Part shown: in pieces, positions 6,658 through 15,269 of the stretch
Layout: every line of letters begins with the position of its first letter
Position numbering within the stretch: position 1 is the first letter of the stretch
DNA from: CAYJFX01 sp964370315
GTDB taxonomy: Bacteria > Spirochaetota > Spirochaetia > Treponematales > Treponemataceae
DNA: 44,506 nucleotides
Direction: 5' to 3'
NCBI GenBank assembly: GCA_964370315.1
Contig: CAYJIS010000011.1
Coordinates: forward strand, 1-44,506
Made by a program: the position numbers and the translations under genes
Notes under the pieces: model-generated
Databases searched by the model: none
Seen by the model: only the letters and a program-made list of their open reading frames with translations
Told to the model about the DNA's origin: nothing

Positions 6658-8058
6658 TTATGGAGTTATAAAACGTCCTTCTTCTCCGAGTCCAGTTACA
6701 GCAAACCATTGCTTATTACTTAGAAAATAGGTATTAAATGCATCTTTTATGTCTTGCGCACTTGTCTCTTGCACACGGTTAATGAAATGTAAGTGTTCTT
6801 CTGCGTTGTCATATAAAAATAGTGAACTTAGTATTTTAGATGATATGCCGACATTTGTTTGAGATGAGAGAAACTGCGTATTTATAAGCGTATTTTTATA
6901 TCCTTCAAGTCTTTCTTCTATCGTGCTATATGCAAATTCAGTTGTTTCAGATTCCTTTCCAGATATTATTTGATTCTTTTTCATAAGGTTTTCTGCTTCT
7001 AAAATATACGCTGAAATATTCTCAAGGTCTGAAACCATATAGGCTCTTACTACAGCATATGGTGCTTTTGAGTTTACATATGATACACCAATTGAGTATG
7101 TAGCCCCGTAATGTTCACGCACTAAATTAAAAAGTATTTCTGAATAAATATCTGATGCTAAGCGCATTGCAATTTCATCCTTTGTACCAGGCCTGGGAGC
7201 CGGTACCGTGTATGCAACATAACCTGTTCCTTTTGCACCTTCAACTCCGAGCACAACAGGACTCCCTCCAATACTCGCTGGTTGTATGTGTTTTGTTTGA
7301 AAATCAAATCTTTCTATTTTGCCTAAAAGAGGGTTTAATTTTTGCACTAATTCGATACCATCAAAATTTCCAACAGCTACAATTTTTATTCTAGATGCAT
7401 TATGCATCTGAGAAAGATATAGTTTCATAGCGTCGATTGTTATATTATTTATTGAATCACTCGTAGCATTTGTTTGTGTTTCAAAGGGATGATTTTCATA
7501 TCTCATATTTCTAATTGTTTCACTGAGCAAAGAATTCGGGTCTTGAGCAGTAAATTGTATGTTTTGCATAAAGGAAGTCATAAGTGTTGTGTATTCTGTG
7601 ATTTCAAAAACTGGGTTTAAAAATCCATCAATAAGCATGGGGAGTAATTCATCAAAATGATAATCAATAGATTGTAAACCAAGCACACTTCCCATTTGAT
7701 TTGAACTTGCATATATACTTGCTTGGGTTCTATACATTGTTTCATTGATTTGCTGATATATGTAATCTTTACTTCCAGAGGCCATCATTTCAAACAAGGC
7801 CTTTTCTAATCCGGCTTGCTCAACGCCTAATAATGAACTTCCACCTTCTACACTAATACTCAAAGACACTACCTTACTGGATTCATTCTTAAAGAGAATA
7901 ACTGGTATTTCATTGTCTAATTCATAGTATTCAAAATCTGCTTCATCATCAGAAAAAAAACTTGATAAGCAAGAAACACAAAAAAGGCTAGTGACAATTA
8001 CTATTAAAAAGAATACTTTTGTTTTAGAAAGGTTATCAACACTATATTTCATTTTCAT
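6658..8058 (-). CDS. M16-family lipoprotein lacking the zinc motif (non-catalytic partner)
   Basis: A 466-residue M16B-fold protein. The N-terminus has a basic stretch, a hydrophobic helix and a relaxed lipobox ending FCVSC, so Cys30 is the likely lipidated residue and the protein is membrane-anchored. Where active M16 proteins carry HxxEH, this one reads AGLEKALFEMMASGS, so the metal site is absent. The C-terminal half keeps the substrate-side motif REHYGATYSIGVSY seen in inactive M16 subunits. It lies 14 bases downstream of a catalytic M16 gene, with AAGGAT before the ATG. By analogy with bipartite M16B peptidases the two probably form one heterodimeric protease. Substrate unknown. Confidence 0.87.
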   Translation of the reverse strand: MKMKYSVDNLSKTKVFFLIVIVTSLFCVSCLSSFFSDDEADFEYYELDNEIPVILFKNESSKVVSLSISVEGGSSLLGVEQAGLEKALFEMMASGSKDYIYQQINETMYRTQASIYASSNQMGSVLGLQSIDYHFDELLPMLIDGFLNPVFEITEYTTLMTSFMQNIQFTAQDPNSLLSETIRNMRYENHPFETQTNATSDSINNITIDAMKLYLSQMHNASRIKIVAVGNFDGIELVQKLNPLLGKIERFDFQTKHIQPASIGGSPVVLGVEGAKGTGYVAYTVPAPRPGTKDEIAMRLASDIYSEILFNLVREHYGATYSIGVSYVNSKAPYAVVRAYMVSDLENISAYILEAENLMKKNQIISGKESETTEFAYSTIEERLEGYKNTLINTQFLSSQTNVGISSKILSSLFLYDNAEEHLHFINRVQETSAQDIKDAFNTYFLSNKQWFAVTGLGEEGRFITP

Positions 8059-8072
8059 TATCGCATCCTTTT

Positions 8073-9539
8073 TTATTTATTATTCCACCAAAAGGCATTA
8101 TTACTGTCTATTAATATAAATCCAGCATCTTCAAAAACCTCTCTTTGAGATTCATATACTTGAGGATTAACACTTATGGTTAAAATTGATCCTTTATGTA
8201 TTACATATTTTTCAAAAAACAATGATATATCTTCTGGTGTAACACTATCAAGATTATCTAAATAATCAAAATAATAATCGGAAGTTGTTGAGCTCCAAAA
8301 AAATCTTAACACTCCTAAAAGTCCCTGAGCTGTTTGTGTTTCATAAATTTGTGAATCCCTTAATCGGTTTTTTGCATTTTCATATTCATCTTGACTAAAA
8401 TAGTTTTCGTTTTCGACAATACTTGGTGTAATAACATCTTCAATTACTTCTTTAAAGAGAAGCGCTCTTTGGGTTATATCCTCTTGCGGATTAAGGAGAA
8501 CTGATGAAAAACTCATTATTCCACCATTTCTAACCGTAGAATACCCTGAACCAATATAGTTAGAATTAGGAATTTGTAATTCTTTTACATTAACCAGCGT
8601 ATCACTAAAGCTTGCCGCAGGATTTGCAGATAAGGTCAAAAATACATCAGCAACGTACGTTGCATTAATATCTCTTTCACTATCTGGTCCTCTATAAAAA
8701 AGATTAACTTGGGCAATTGAACTAGAAAGCTGTGGGTTTGCTTGAACCAAATAAATAGTATCATCAAAAAATGCTTTTTTTACTAGATAATCTTTATCTA
8801 CCCAAGGGTCCTCTGCTTTTTGCCAGTCACCATAAATCTCTTTAACCATTTTGTATACTTCTCGATGTTTTACATCCCCACCTACAAACAATGCTGTGTT
8901 ATTTGGAACGTAATAGGTGTTTTTCATGTCTATGAGTTCCTGTAGAGTTGCATCTTTTATGTTTTCAACATCTCCACCTGGATCAAATTGCCATGGACTA
9001 TCTGGAAATCCAAAGTTATACAGTGCATTATAATACATTCTAGAAGGATTTGAATAACCACCCTCAAGTTCGGCTATAACAACTTTTTTTTCATTTTCAA
9101 ATTCGTTATTATCCAACAAAGGCTCTCTAACAGCATAGGACCAAAACTCTAATCCCTCATAGGTTAACTCAGATGGAACGGTAAAATAATAATTAACATA
9201 TTCGTTTCCTGTAGATCCATTCCACGAAGGAACACCCAAATCATTAATAGCCCTTTGAACTGCAGCTGCTGTTTGATACTTAGAGTTTCCTTTAAATATC
9301 ATGTGCTCATATAAATGAAAAAGCCCCACTGTTTCCTTTGTTTGTGATATTCCCCCGCCTTTTACAGCGAGTTCAATATAAGTAAGAGGAACACTTGGAT
9401 TTTCGGCAATATAAAGTTCTAACCCATTATCTAGAGTGTAATGATACACCCCCTTAACAGATGTTCTTTGTGAAAACGCTGGAAAAGAAATGGCGAAAAG
9501 AAGGCTTACTATAATAAAATACTTACTAATTTGTTTCAT
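8073..9539 (-). CDS. M16-family zinc peptidase, catalytic subunit, exported
   Basis: A 488-residue protein with signal peptide (KQISKYFIIVSLLFAISFPAFS) and the inverted zinc motif H75-L-Y-E78-H79. A downstream ligand glutamate lies in KKVVIAELEGGY (about E157), the normal distance for M16. This pitrilysin/processing-peptidase fold degrades or trims peptides inside a clamshell made with a second M16 domain. That partner is the following gene, which lacks HxxEH. The protein should act in the periplasm or at the envelope. GAGGAT precedes the ATG. The region upstream is shared with the divergent DUF554 gene; TATAGT at 9590-9595 on the minus strand is a possible -10 with no clear -35. Confidence 0.92.
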   Translation of the reverse strand: MKQISKYFIIVSLLFAISFPAFSQRTSVKGVYHYTLDNGLELYIAENPSVPLTYIELAVKGGGISQTKETVGLFHLYEHMIFKGNSKYQTAAAVQRAINDLGVPSWNGSTGNEYVNYYFTVPSELTYEGLEFWSYAVREPLLDNNEFENEKKVVIAELEGGYSNPSRMYYNALYNFGFPDSPWQFDPGGDVENIKDATLQELIDMKNTYYVPNNTALFVGGDVKHREVYKMVKEIYGDWQKAEDPWVDKDYLVKKAFFDDTIYLVQANPQLSSSIAQVNLFYRGPDSERDINATYVADVFLTLSANPAASFSDTLVNVKELQIPNSNYIGSGYSTVRNGGIMSFSSVLLNPQEDITQRALLFKEVIEDVITPSIVENENYFSQDEYENAKNRLRDSQIYETQTAQGLLGVLRFFWSSTTSDYYFDYLDNLDSVTPEDISLFFEKYVIHKGSILTISVNPQVYESQREVFEDAGFILIDSNNAFWWNNK

Positions 9540-9630
9540 TTATAATCCTCATAAAAAATTGATATATAAAAAAACGCATACAAAAAAGCACTATAAAAAT
9601 CATTACGTTTTAACTACATCAGTGTAACGC

Positions 9631-9659
9631 TTGCAACTAACTTTAGTTTACATTATAAT
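9631..9659 (+). promoter_or_regulatory. Sigma-70 promoter for the DUF554 and cation transporter genes
   Basis: TTGCAA (9631-9636), 17 bases, TATAAT (9654-9659). Transcription would start near 9666, leaving a leader of about 40 bases that contains GGAG before the ATG at 9708. It lies in the 168-base divergent spacer with the M16 operon. Confidence 0.78.
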
Positions 9660-9707
9660 GATACTACTTTTATAAAAAAAAGTAAATTACTATTTTTTTG
9701 GAGATGT

Positions 9708-10436
9708 ATGTTAGCAGTATTTGTAAACTGTGCAACAGTTCTTTTAGGTTCTCTGATAGGCCTTTTATTTGCTAAAAAAATAACTAAAACTTTTAACTCA
9801 GCAGTTACCGTTGCAGCAGGTATTGTATGTATTGTTCTTGGTATTGAGATGGCATTAGAATACCAAAATATTATATACGTAACCCTTTCTGCTATTACAG
9901 GTGGACTTTTAGGAACACTATGGGACATAGATGGAAAAATACTAGCACTTGGTGCTTTTCTAGAAAAATCTTTTACAAAGGTATTAAAAAAAACACCTTC
10001 AACGCTTAACGAACAAACGTCAACTTTTGCACACGCTTTTCTAAATGCATCAGTGTTGTTTTGCGTAGGCGCTATGAGCATTGTAGGTTCTATAAAAGCT
10101 GGCGTGGAACATGACTATACAATTATATTTACAAAATCATTATTAGATGGTTTTATGGCAATTGTTTTTACCGCTGCCATGGGTATTGGAACCGCATTTT
10201 CCGCCGTATCTATTTTCGTATATCAAGGAATCTTAACATTTGCCTCAACTCTAATTTCGCCTTATATAAGTGAAATATTGCTTTCAGAGATTACCGCTAT
10301 AGGTGGCTGTTTAATTATTATGATAGGAATAAACCTCCTAGAATTAAAAAAGATAAAAACAGCAAATTACTTGCCTTCTGTTTTTTTAATCCCAGTATTT
10401 TATACACTTGATCCACTTATTAGGGGATTGTTTTAA
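9708..10436 (+). CDS. DUF554 family membrane protein
   Basis: A 242-residue integral membrane protein with about seven hydrophobic segments. The start (LAVFVNCATVLLGSLIGLLF) and the glycine-rich segments (TVAAGIVCIVLGIEMAL, SAITGGLLGTLWDIDG) match the DUF554/YdfK family, found in many Firmicutes and spirochetes and suspected to be a transporter; no substrate is established. GGAG lies 4 bases before the ATG. Its TAA shares one base with the ATG of the following cation transporter, so the two are coupled. Inner membrane. Confidence 0.85.
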   Translation: MLAVFVNCATVLLGSLIGLLFAKKITKTFNSAVTVAAGIVCIVLGIEMALEYQNIIYVTLSAITGGLLGTLWDIDGKILALGAFLEKSFTKVLKKTPSTLNEQTSTFAHAFLNASVLFCVGAMSIVGSIKAGVEHDYTIIFTKSLLDGFMAIVFTAAMGIGTAFSAVSIFVYQGILTFASTLISPYISEILLSEITAIGGCLIIMIGINLLELKKIKTANYLPSVFLIPVFYTLDPLIRGLF

Positions 10437-11395
10437 TGTCTGGAAATAAGGGTTCTACAGCACTCGATTATCGACATACACTCATAAGAAAAGCAAGTCT
10501 AATTGCTTTATTTGGAAATCTAGCATTATCAATTGCTAAACTAAGCGTAGGCTTTATAAGTGGTAGTCTTTCCGTTATTAGTGATGGAATAGACACCTCT
10601 ACAGATGTGCTCATTGCGTGTATGGTATTAATCATCGGTAAAATTGTTACAAGACCATCTGATAAAAACCACCCTTGGGGACATGGTAGGGCTGAAACAA
10701 TGGGTACCTTGGTGCTCTCGTTTATAATACTCTTTGTTTCATTTGAAATAGCTAGGTCTGCAATTGAACACCTCATAAATCAAACGAGTCCATCACGTGC
10801 TGGTATTCCAGCACTCATTATCACAGGAATTTCAATAATAGTAAAATTACTATTAGCCTTTTCACAAATTGTATTAGGTAATAAAGCTAATAGTTCTATA
10901 GTAAAAGCTAATGCACAAAATATGATAAACGACATTGTTATATCGAGTTCAGTATTTTTTGGATTAATGCTTTCTTACGTATTCAATGCTCCGATTATTG
11001 ACCCTATTGTTGCCCTAATAGTTAGTATCTGGATTATAATAAATGCACTAAAGATCTTTTGGGAAATGAACATTGAGCTAATGGATGGTAATCATAACAA
11101 GCTAATATATCAACAGCTTTTTGATGCAGTTCGTGCAGTAAAAGGGGCAAGTAATCCACATAGGGTTCGAATGAGAAAGATTGCAACATTTTGGGATGTA
11201 GATCTAGATATTGAAGTTGATGCAAACTTAAGTGTAAAAGAAGCCCATGACATATCTGAAAAAGTTAGCGAAGAGATAAAAAAAAGAATCCCTGACATAT
11301 ATGATATAATGGTCCACATAGAACCAGAAGGACATGAAGAATCTCATTGGGTAGAAGGTTTTGGCTTAAGAGAAGAAGATGTACAACAAAAATAG
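10436..11395 (+). CDS. Cation diffusion facilitator (CDF) family transporter
   Basis: A 319-residue CDF transporter with about six membrane helices and a C-terminal cytoplasmic metallochaperone-like domain (about 215-300, ending IYDIMVHIEP). CDF proteins exchange divalent cations (Zn, Mn, Fe, Co) for protons. The TM2 metal motif reads ISDGIDTSTD (48-57). The TM5 motif reads NAQNMINDIVIS, so the usual His of HxxxD is Asn; this departs from zinc-type CDFs and may favour Mn or Fe. NHPWGHGRAETM between TM2 and TM3 is typical. Coupled to the DUF554 gene by a one-base overlap. Confidence 0.9.
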   Translation: MSGNKGSTALDYRHTLIRKASLIALFGNLALSIAKLSVGFISGSLSVISDGIDTSTDVLIACMVLIIGKIVTRPSDKNHPWGHGRAETMGTLVLSFIILFVSFEIARSAIEHLINQTSPSRAGIPALIITGISIIVKLLLAFSQIVLGNKANSSIVKANAQNMINDIVISSSVFFGLMLSYVFNAPIIDPIVALIVSIWIIINALKIFWEMNIELMDGNHNKLIYQQLFDAVRAVKGASNPHRVRMRKIATFWDVDLDIEVDANLSVKEAHDISEKVSEEIKKRIPDIYDIMVHIEPEGHEESHWVEGFGLREEDVQQK

Positions 11396-11466
11396 CTTGT
11401 ATGCAATTACCATTACGTACAATGGCTGTCTCATTACCATTTTTAACTAAAAAATCTCTATACCCA

Positions 11467-11495
11467 TTTACAATATGTAATTAGTTTGTTACTAT
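11467..11495 (+). promoter_or_regulatory. Sigma-70 promoter of rpe, leaderless geometry
   Basis: TTTACA (11467-11472), 17 bases, TACTAT (11490-11495), then six bases (ATAAAT) and the ATG at 11502. No Shine-Dalgarno sequence fits in the gap. The spacing predicts an mRNA starting at or next to the start codon. Confidence 0.72.
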
Positions 11496-11501
11496 ATAAA
11501 T

Positions 11502-12128
11502 ATGGAAAATTATATTTTAGCTCCTTCAATACTTTCAGCGGATTTTCAAAATCTATCATCGTCAATTGATCAAATCCACAATTCAACTGCAAAATGGATT
11601 CATATTGACGTAATGGACGGATCCTTTGTTCCAAACATAACTTTTGGACCTCCAGTTATTAGTGCAATACGCTCCCTTTCTGATCTTACATTTGATGTTC
11701 ACTTAATGATTAACAATCCTGAAAACCATATTGATACTTTTGTAGACTGTGGTGCAGACTGGATAACATTCCACTGGGAAGCTGCAGTACATCATCATAG
11801 AATTATTCAAAGAATACATTCAATGGGAAAAAAGGCAGGTATTAGTATAGTACCTTCAACACCTATTTCAGTATTAGAAGAAATTCTTCCGTTTGTAGAT
11901 TTAGTACTCATAATGTCAGTTAACCCAGGTTTTGGTGGTCAAGAACTTATTGAAAACTGTTTGCATAAAATAAAGAAACTTGTTGAATTACGCGAAAAAA
12001 ATCAGTATAATTACCTAGTTTCTATAGATGGAGGTGTTAACGATCACACCATCACTCAAGTTAAAGAAACAGGAGTCGATATTATAGTATCAGGATCTGC
12101 TTTTTTTAGCGGTAAATTGAAGTTTTAA
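11502..12128 (+). CDS. rpe: Ribulose-phosphate 3-epimerase
   Basis: A 208-residue TIM-barrel enzyme that interconverts ribulose 5-phosphate and xylulose 5-phosphate in the pentose phosphate pathway. Diagnostic stretches are APSILSADF at the N-terminus, HIDVMDGSFVPNITFGP (metal and catalytic Asp), FDVHLMI, MSVNPGFGGQ and the second catalytic region SIDGGVN. It is slightly shorter than typical family members at the C-terminus but has all active-site segments. It begins the unit containing the exported proteins up to 15197 and probably has a leaderless mRNA. Confidence 0.95.
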   Translation: MENYILAPSILSADFQNLSSSIDQIHNSTAKWIHIDVMDGSFVPNITFGPPVISAIRSLSDLTFDVHLMINNPENHIDTFVDCGADWITFHWEAAVHHHRIIQRIHSMGKKAGISIVPSTPISVLEEILPFVDLVLIMSVNPGFGGQELIENCLHKIKKLVELREKNQYNYLVSIDGGVNDHTITQVKETGVDIIVSGSAFFSGKLKF

Positions 12129-12146
12129 ACATAAGGAAGTAATACT

Positions 12147-13061
12147 ATGATTAAAAAAACTTTGTTTTGTGCAATATTTATACTGATTGTTCAACTAGGT
12201 TTTACACAAACGAGCACAAGCACACAAAGACAAGAGTTTGGTCAAGATTTAATTCAAGGACTCGAAGCTTATAGAGTAGGTGATTGGGATGATGCTCTTT
12301 TTTTCTTAAAGAGAACGAGTGATTTTCAAGAGCTAACTTCTGACTCCGTGTGGTTTTTTGTAATCATGTCAGAGATTAATTTAGGTGACTACGCAGCAGC
12401 TCTACGTGATGGTACAACTTTTTTACGCCAATTTTCAAACTCTGTATATATACCTGAAATGACATATCAAACGCTTTATGCGAGTTATGAATTAGATATG
12501 TATGAAAATGCTATCTCTGGGTTTACTCAATTTATACAAACATATCCTGACCATGACTTTGTGTCATTATCAATTTTTTACACTGGAGAAGCCTTGTATA
12601 ACGTTTTTGAATACGATAGAGCACAAGCTATGTATAACAGAGTTATAAACGAATATCCTGATAGTAAAAAGTATGATGATAGTATTTTTAGATTAGAATT
12701 ACTTGAACAACGAGAAAGAGAAGAAAAATTATTATATTTATTACGAGTTACCGGAGAAGAAGCTGTAGCGGCTAAGGAAGACTATGAGCGCCAACTTAAA
12801 CTACTTGAAGGAGAAGAATCTATTCTATTAAGAAAAAGACTAGAAGAACTCGAAGAAATTAATAGTAGGTTGGAAGTTCAACAACAAGACTTAATTACCC
12901 AAAATGAAGTATTAAAAAGACAATTGAGCGAATATCAAGAATTAAATGCTACACCTGTTCCAACACCGCCAGTATATAGTGATATTGATGATTCGAACTA
13001 CCTCATTGATGAATTGCTACGAAAGGCAAATCAGCTTCAAACAATTGTTGATGAACAATAG
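12147..13061 (+). CDS. Exported TPR protein with C-terminal coiled coil
   Basis: A 304-residue protein with a signal peptide (KKTLFCAIFILIVQLGFTQ). Residues about 30-190 form tandem tetratricopeptide-like helices with repeated YE-x-A and FxQ-x-YPD motifs, resembling the repeats of CpoB/YbgF and BamD-like periplasmic proteins. Residues about 190-265 are a long charged coiled coil (LEQREREEKL, then RLEELEEINSRLE), followed by a proline-rich linker and a short helical tail. AAGGAAG precedes the ATG. It follows rpe by 18 bases. A role as an envelope scaffold is inferred; no specific orthologue was recognised. Confidence 0.8.
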   Translation: MIKKTLFCAIFILIVQLGFTQTSTSTQRQEFGQDLIQGLEAYRVGDWDDALFFLKRTSDFQELTSDSVWFFVIMSEINLGDYAAALRDGTTFLRQFSNSVYIPEMTYQTLYASYELDMYENAISGFTQFIQTYPDHDFVSLSIFYTGEALYNVFEYDRAQAMYNRVINEYPDSKKYDDSIFRLELLEQREREEKLLYLLRVTGEEAVAAKEDYERQLKLLEGEESILLRKRLEELEEINSRLEVQQQDLITQNEVLKRQLSEYQELNATPVPTPPVYSDIDDSNYLIDELLRKANQLQTIVDEQ

Positions 13062-13070
13062 GAGATTCAT

Positions 13071-14096
13071 ATGAAAAAAATTATTTGTTTACTTATCAGT
13101 CTATTAATAACAACCCAAGTATTTGCAAACATCAACATAACTGTAGGTGATGTAAGATTTATGTTTGAAGATTATAACGGGGTAGTTGGTATATCCACAA
13201 AAAATGCAGAAGGAAGTTTTACGTCATTATTGGACACTAAAACATTCACCCAAATACCGACATTTTACATTCGATATGACTCAGCAATTTATCCAGTTTC
13301 AACAGCTGGCGGATTTAAAATTACATCAAGTTTTCAAAATAACAGAGCAACAGTTGTTGCAACATTAAAAAACAAAATTCAACTTACAATTTACTTTGAT
13401 ATTTTTCCAGCTCAAGAAGGTCAAGAAGCTAATTCAATTAAAGTTTCAACTTCAATGGTTAACTTATCAAACTCACCAAAAGATGTCGCCTTAAAAGCCA
13501 CTTTTGATACTTGGTTAGGAGAACATAGCTTAGTACACTTAGTTACATCTGAAAATGACACAATAACAGGTGAATATGAGTTTAATGATAAAAGTGAAGA
13601 CAAATGGATTCAATCTTCAAATAATAGTACTACCGTAAGATTCTTTCTACATGAAACACAGGCCGACTTAATCGACAACATTGTAATTGCAAATAAAACA
13701 TTGCTTTCACAAGCACGTTGGGGTTTTATTGTATATGACGGAAGAGAATTTCATTCATTAAATTCTTACAACAACTCAGGCTTTGCTGTTACATGGAAAG
13801 ATTTTAAACTAGATAGCACACCAAATAATGATATTGAATTCTATATTTTTACTGGAGATAAAACGGTATCGCTACCAACCAGTTGGCCACCATACATTCC
13901 AGTTATAGAAATAATTGAACCAGTTGAAGTTGATTTGAGTTCTATGGACTCTATGAGCGCCGTAGATATTAAAAGAATAAATGAAATACTAGAAACAATT
14001 GAAAAACTACGAAATGACAATAATTATCTCAATGAAGACGAAATTATAAGACTCAGTGCTGAGATAGATGACATTCTTAACAACTCAAGGCGGTAA
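13071..14096 (+). CDS. Exported protein of unknown function
   Basis: A 341-residue protein with a signal peptide ending in VFA. The mature protein is likely beta-rich through about residue 280 (alternating segments such as KITSSFQNNRATVVATLKN). It ends with a proline-rich hinge (SWPPYIPVIEIIEPVEV) and a short acidic helical tail. I recognise no domain. AGGAG lies before the ATG, 10 bases after the preceding gene, and the next gene begins 6 bases after its stop. Position between two TPR proteins suggests one periplasmic or inner-membrane assembly, but that is inference. Confidence 0.78.
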   Translation: MKKIICLLISLLITTQVFANINITVGDVRFMFEDYNGVVGISTKNAEGSFTSLLDTKTFTQIPTFYIRYDSAIYPVSTAGGFKITSSFQNNRATVVATLKNKIQLTIYFDIFPAQEGQEANSIKVSTSMVNLSNSPKDVALKATFDTWLGEHSLVHLVTSENDTITGEYEFNDKSEDKWIQSSNNSTTVRFFLHETQADLIDNIVIANKTLLSQARWGFIVYDGREFHSLNSYNNSGFAVTWKDFKLDSTPNNDIEFYIFTGDKTVSLPTSWPPYIPVIEIIEPVEVDLSSMDSMSAVDIKRINEILETIEKLRNDNNYLNEDEIIRLSAEIDDILNNSRR

Positions 14097-14102
14097 AATT
14101 CT

Positions 14103-15197
14103 ATGGCAATGACTAATCTAGAGAAAGCGAAAAGACTGCTTAGCGCTAGACGCTTTCCAGCAGTTATTGCCCTGCTAGAACCGCTTATATTTGAATATAA
14201 AGATTCTTTTGAATACTATTATTTACTGGGAACAGCGCTACTATATGTTGGAGATATTGGTGGAGCTGAACTGTATTACAAAAAAGCTCGAAACATTAAA
14301 ATATCTGATGTAAACTTAATTACAGCGCAAGCAGTTTTATACTTTAGAAGAGGTGAGCTTAATAAGGCAATAGAATATTACTTGCAAGCACAAGAATATG
14401 ATCCAGAAAATAAACTAGCGTACAAAGCACTAGAATTTATCAAAGAGAACAATACAACTGAGCATGTAGCTCACTTAGTCTTATCAGGCGAAATAAAAAA
14501 ATTTTACCCTAAAATACGAAACAGACTTATAACACCTAAACGCATTGCGATTGTTTTAATGCCACTAACAATAATATGTGTAGTTGTATTCCTTTTAACA
14601 AGAGAGCGAAATGTTATCACTGAAAACCGAGCAGATTTATCAGCTCTTGTACTAACTGTCGAAGAAAAACAAAATGCATTAGTGCAAGATACGGCATCCT
14701 CAGTGTTTAGGTATATTTTAACTCAAGATGAAATAGAAGATGCATACACAAATGCACAAAAATATTTCCAAAGCTATAATGATAATGGGGCGCAAATTGA
14801 GATAAACCGAATACTAAACGGGAATGCATCAACAGCCATACGTCAAAAAGCAAGACTCTTAGCAGAATATCTTGAAGAACCAACCTTTGATTCAAATATA
14901 ACAGAAATATCCTATGAGGATATTAGTCAAGATGTATTATTATACCTTGATTGTTGGATTATATGGTCTGGAAGGGTTACTAATGTGCAAGAAACCGCCA
15001 TTGAATATCGATGTGATTTTTTAGTAGGATATGACACTCTGCAAAGAGTAGAGGGTTTTGTTCCTCTGGTATTACAGCAGCCTGTCCAAATTGACTCTGG
15101 CTTACCAGTGCAAGTTTTAGCTCAAATTGGAATAGAAGATGGTCGTCTAATACTACATGGCAAGTCAATTTACCAACCTATTGTTGAAAATAATTAA
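14103..15197 (+). CDS. TPR protein with a single membrane helix
   Basis: A 364-residue protein without a signal peptide. TPR-like helices occupy about 1-135 (RLLSARRFPAVIALLEPLI, then YYYLLGTALLYVGDIGGAEL). One hydrophobic helix lies at about 141-162 (IAIVLMPLTIICVVVFLL), and an approximately 200-residue domain follows it. The topology is therefore TPR in the cytoplasm and C-domain in the periplasm. The C-domain contains a beta-rich end (VQVLAQIGIEDGRLILHGKSIY). It closes the rpe operon; AAGGCGG precedes the ATG. No named family recognised. Confidence 0.8.
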   Translation: MAMTNLEKAKRLLSARRFPAVIALLEPLIFEYKDSFEYYYLLGTALLYVGDIGGAELYYKKARNIKISDVNLITAQAVLYFRRGELNKAIEYYLQAQEYDPENKLAYKALEFIKENNTTEHVAHLVLSGEIKKFYPKIRNRLITPKRIAIVLMPLTIICVVVFLLTRERNVITENRADLSALVLTVEEKQNALVQDTASSVFRYILTQDEIEDAYTNAQKYFQSYNDNGAQIEINRILNGNASTAIRQKARLLAEYLEEPTFDSNITEISYEDISQDVLLYLDCWIIWSGRVTNVQETAIEYRCDFLVGYDTLQRVEGFVPLVLQQPVQIDSGLPVQVLAQIGIEDGRLILHGKSIYQPIVENN

Positions 15198-15206
15198 AAA
15201 AAAGCA

Positions 15207-15236
15207 TTTTTTTAACAATTTTGTCTGTTAAAAAAA
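15207..15236 (+). promoter_or_regulatory. Inverted repeat upstream of recA, candidate operator or terminator
   Basis: TTTTTTTAACA (15207-15217) and TGTTAAAAAAA (15226-15236) are perfect 11-base inverted arms around ATTTTGTC. Flanking GCATTT and AAATGC extend the dyad with a small bulge. It begins 10 bases after the preceding stop, so it could end that operon, and it covers the expected -35 region of recA, so it could equally be an SOS-type operator. Confidence 0.5.
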
Positions 15237-15247
15237 TTAAAAATGCG

Positions 15248-15253
15248 TATAAT
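15248..15253 (+). promoter_or_regulatory. -10 box of the recA promoter
   Basis: A perfect TATAAT lies 17 bases before the GTG start of recA and just after the inverted repeat. No convincing -35 is present at the right distance (CTGTTA at 15225-15230 matches 3 of 6). Transcription would start near 15260, close to GGAGG at 15260-15264, giving a very short leader. Confidence 0.55.
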
Positions 15254-15269
15254 ATATACGGAGGCAATT

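Noticed and set aside
6512..6709. 65-codon minus-strand frame across the M16 stop and the structured element
   Set aside because: It begins inside the M16 gene in another frame, has no ribosome-binding site, and covers the stem-loops that better explain the region.
11396..11501. Possible terminator hairpin CCATT/AATGG after the cation transporter
   Set aside because: The stem is only 5 bp and has no T tract; the stretch is better explained by the rpe promoter at its end.
15243..15269. Upstream in-frame ATG for recA
   Set aside because: It lies before the TATAAT box, and the GTG at 15270 has a well-placed GGAGG and gives the normal RecA N-terminus.
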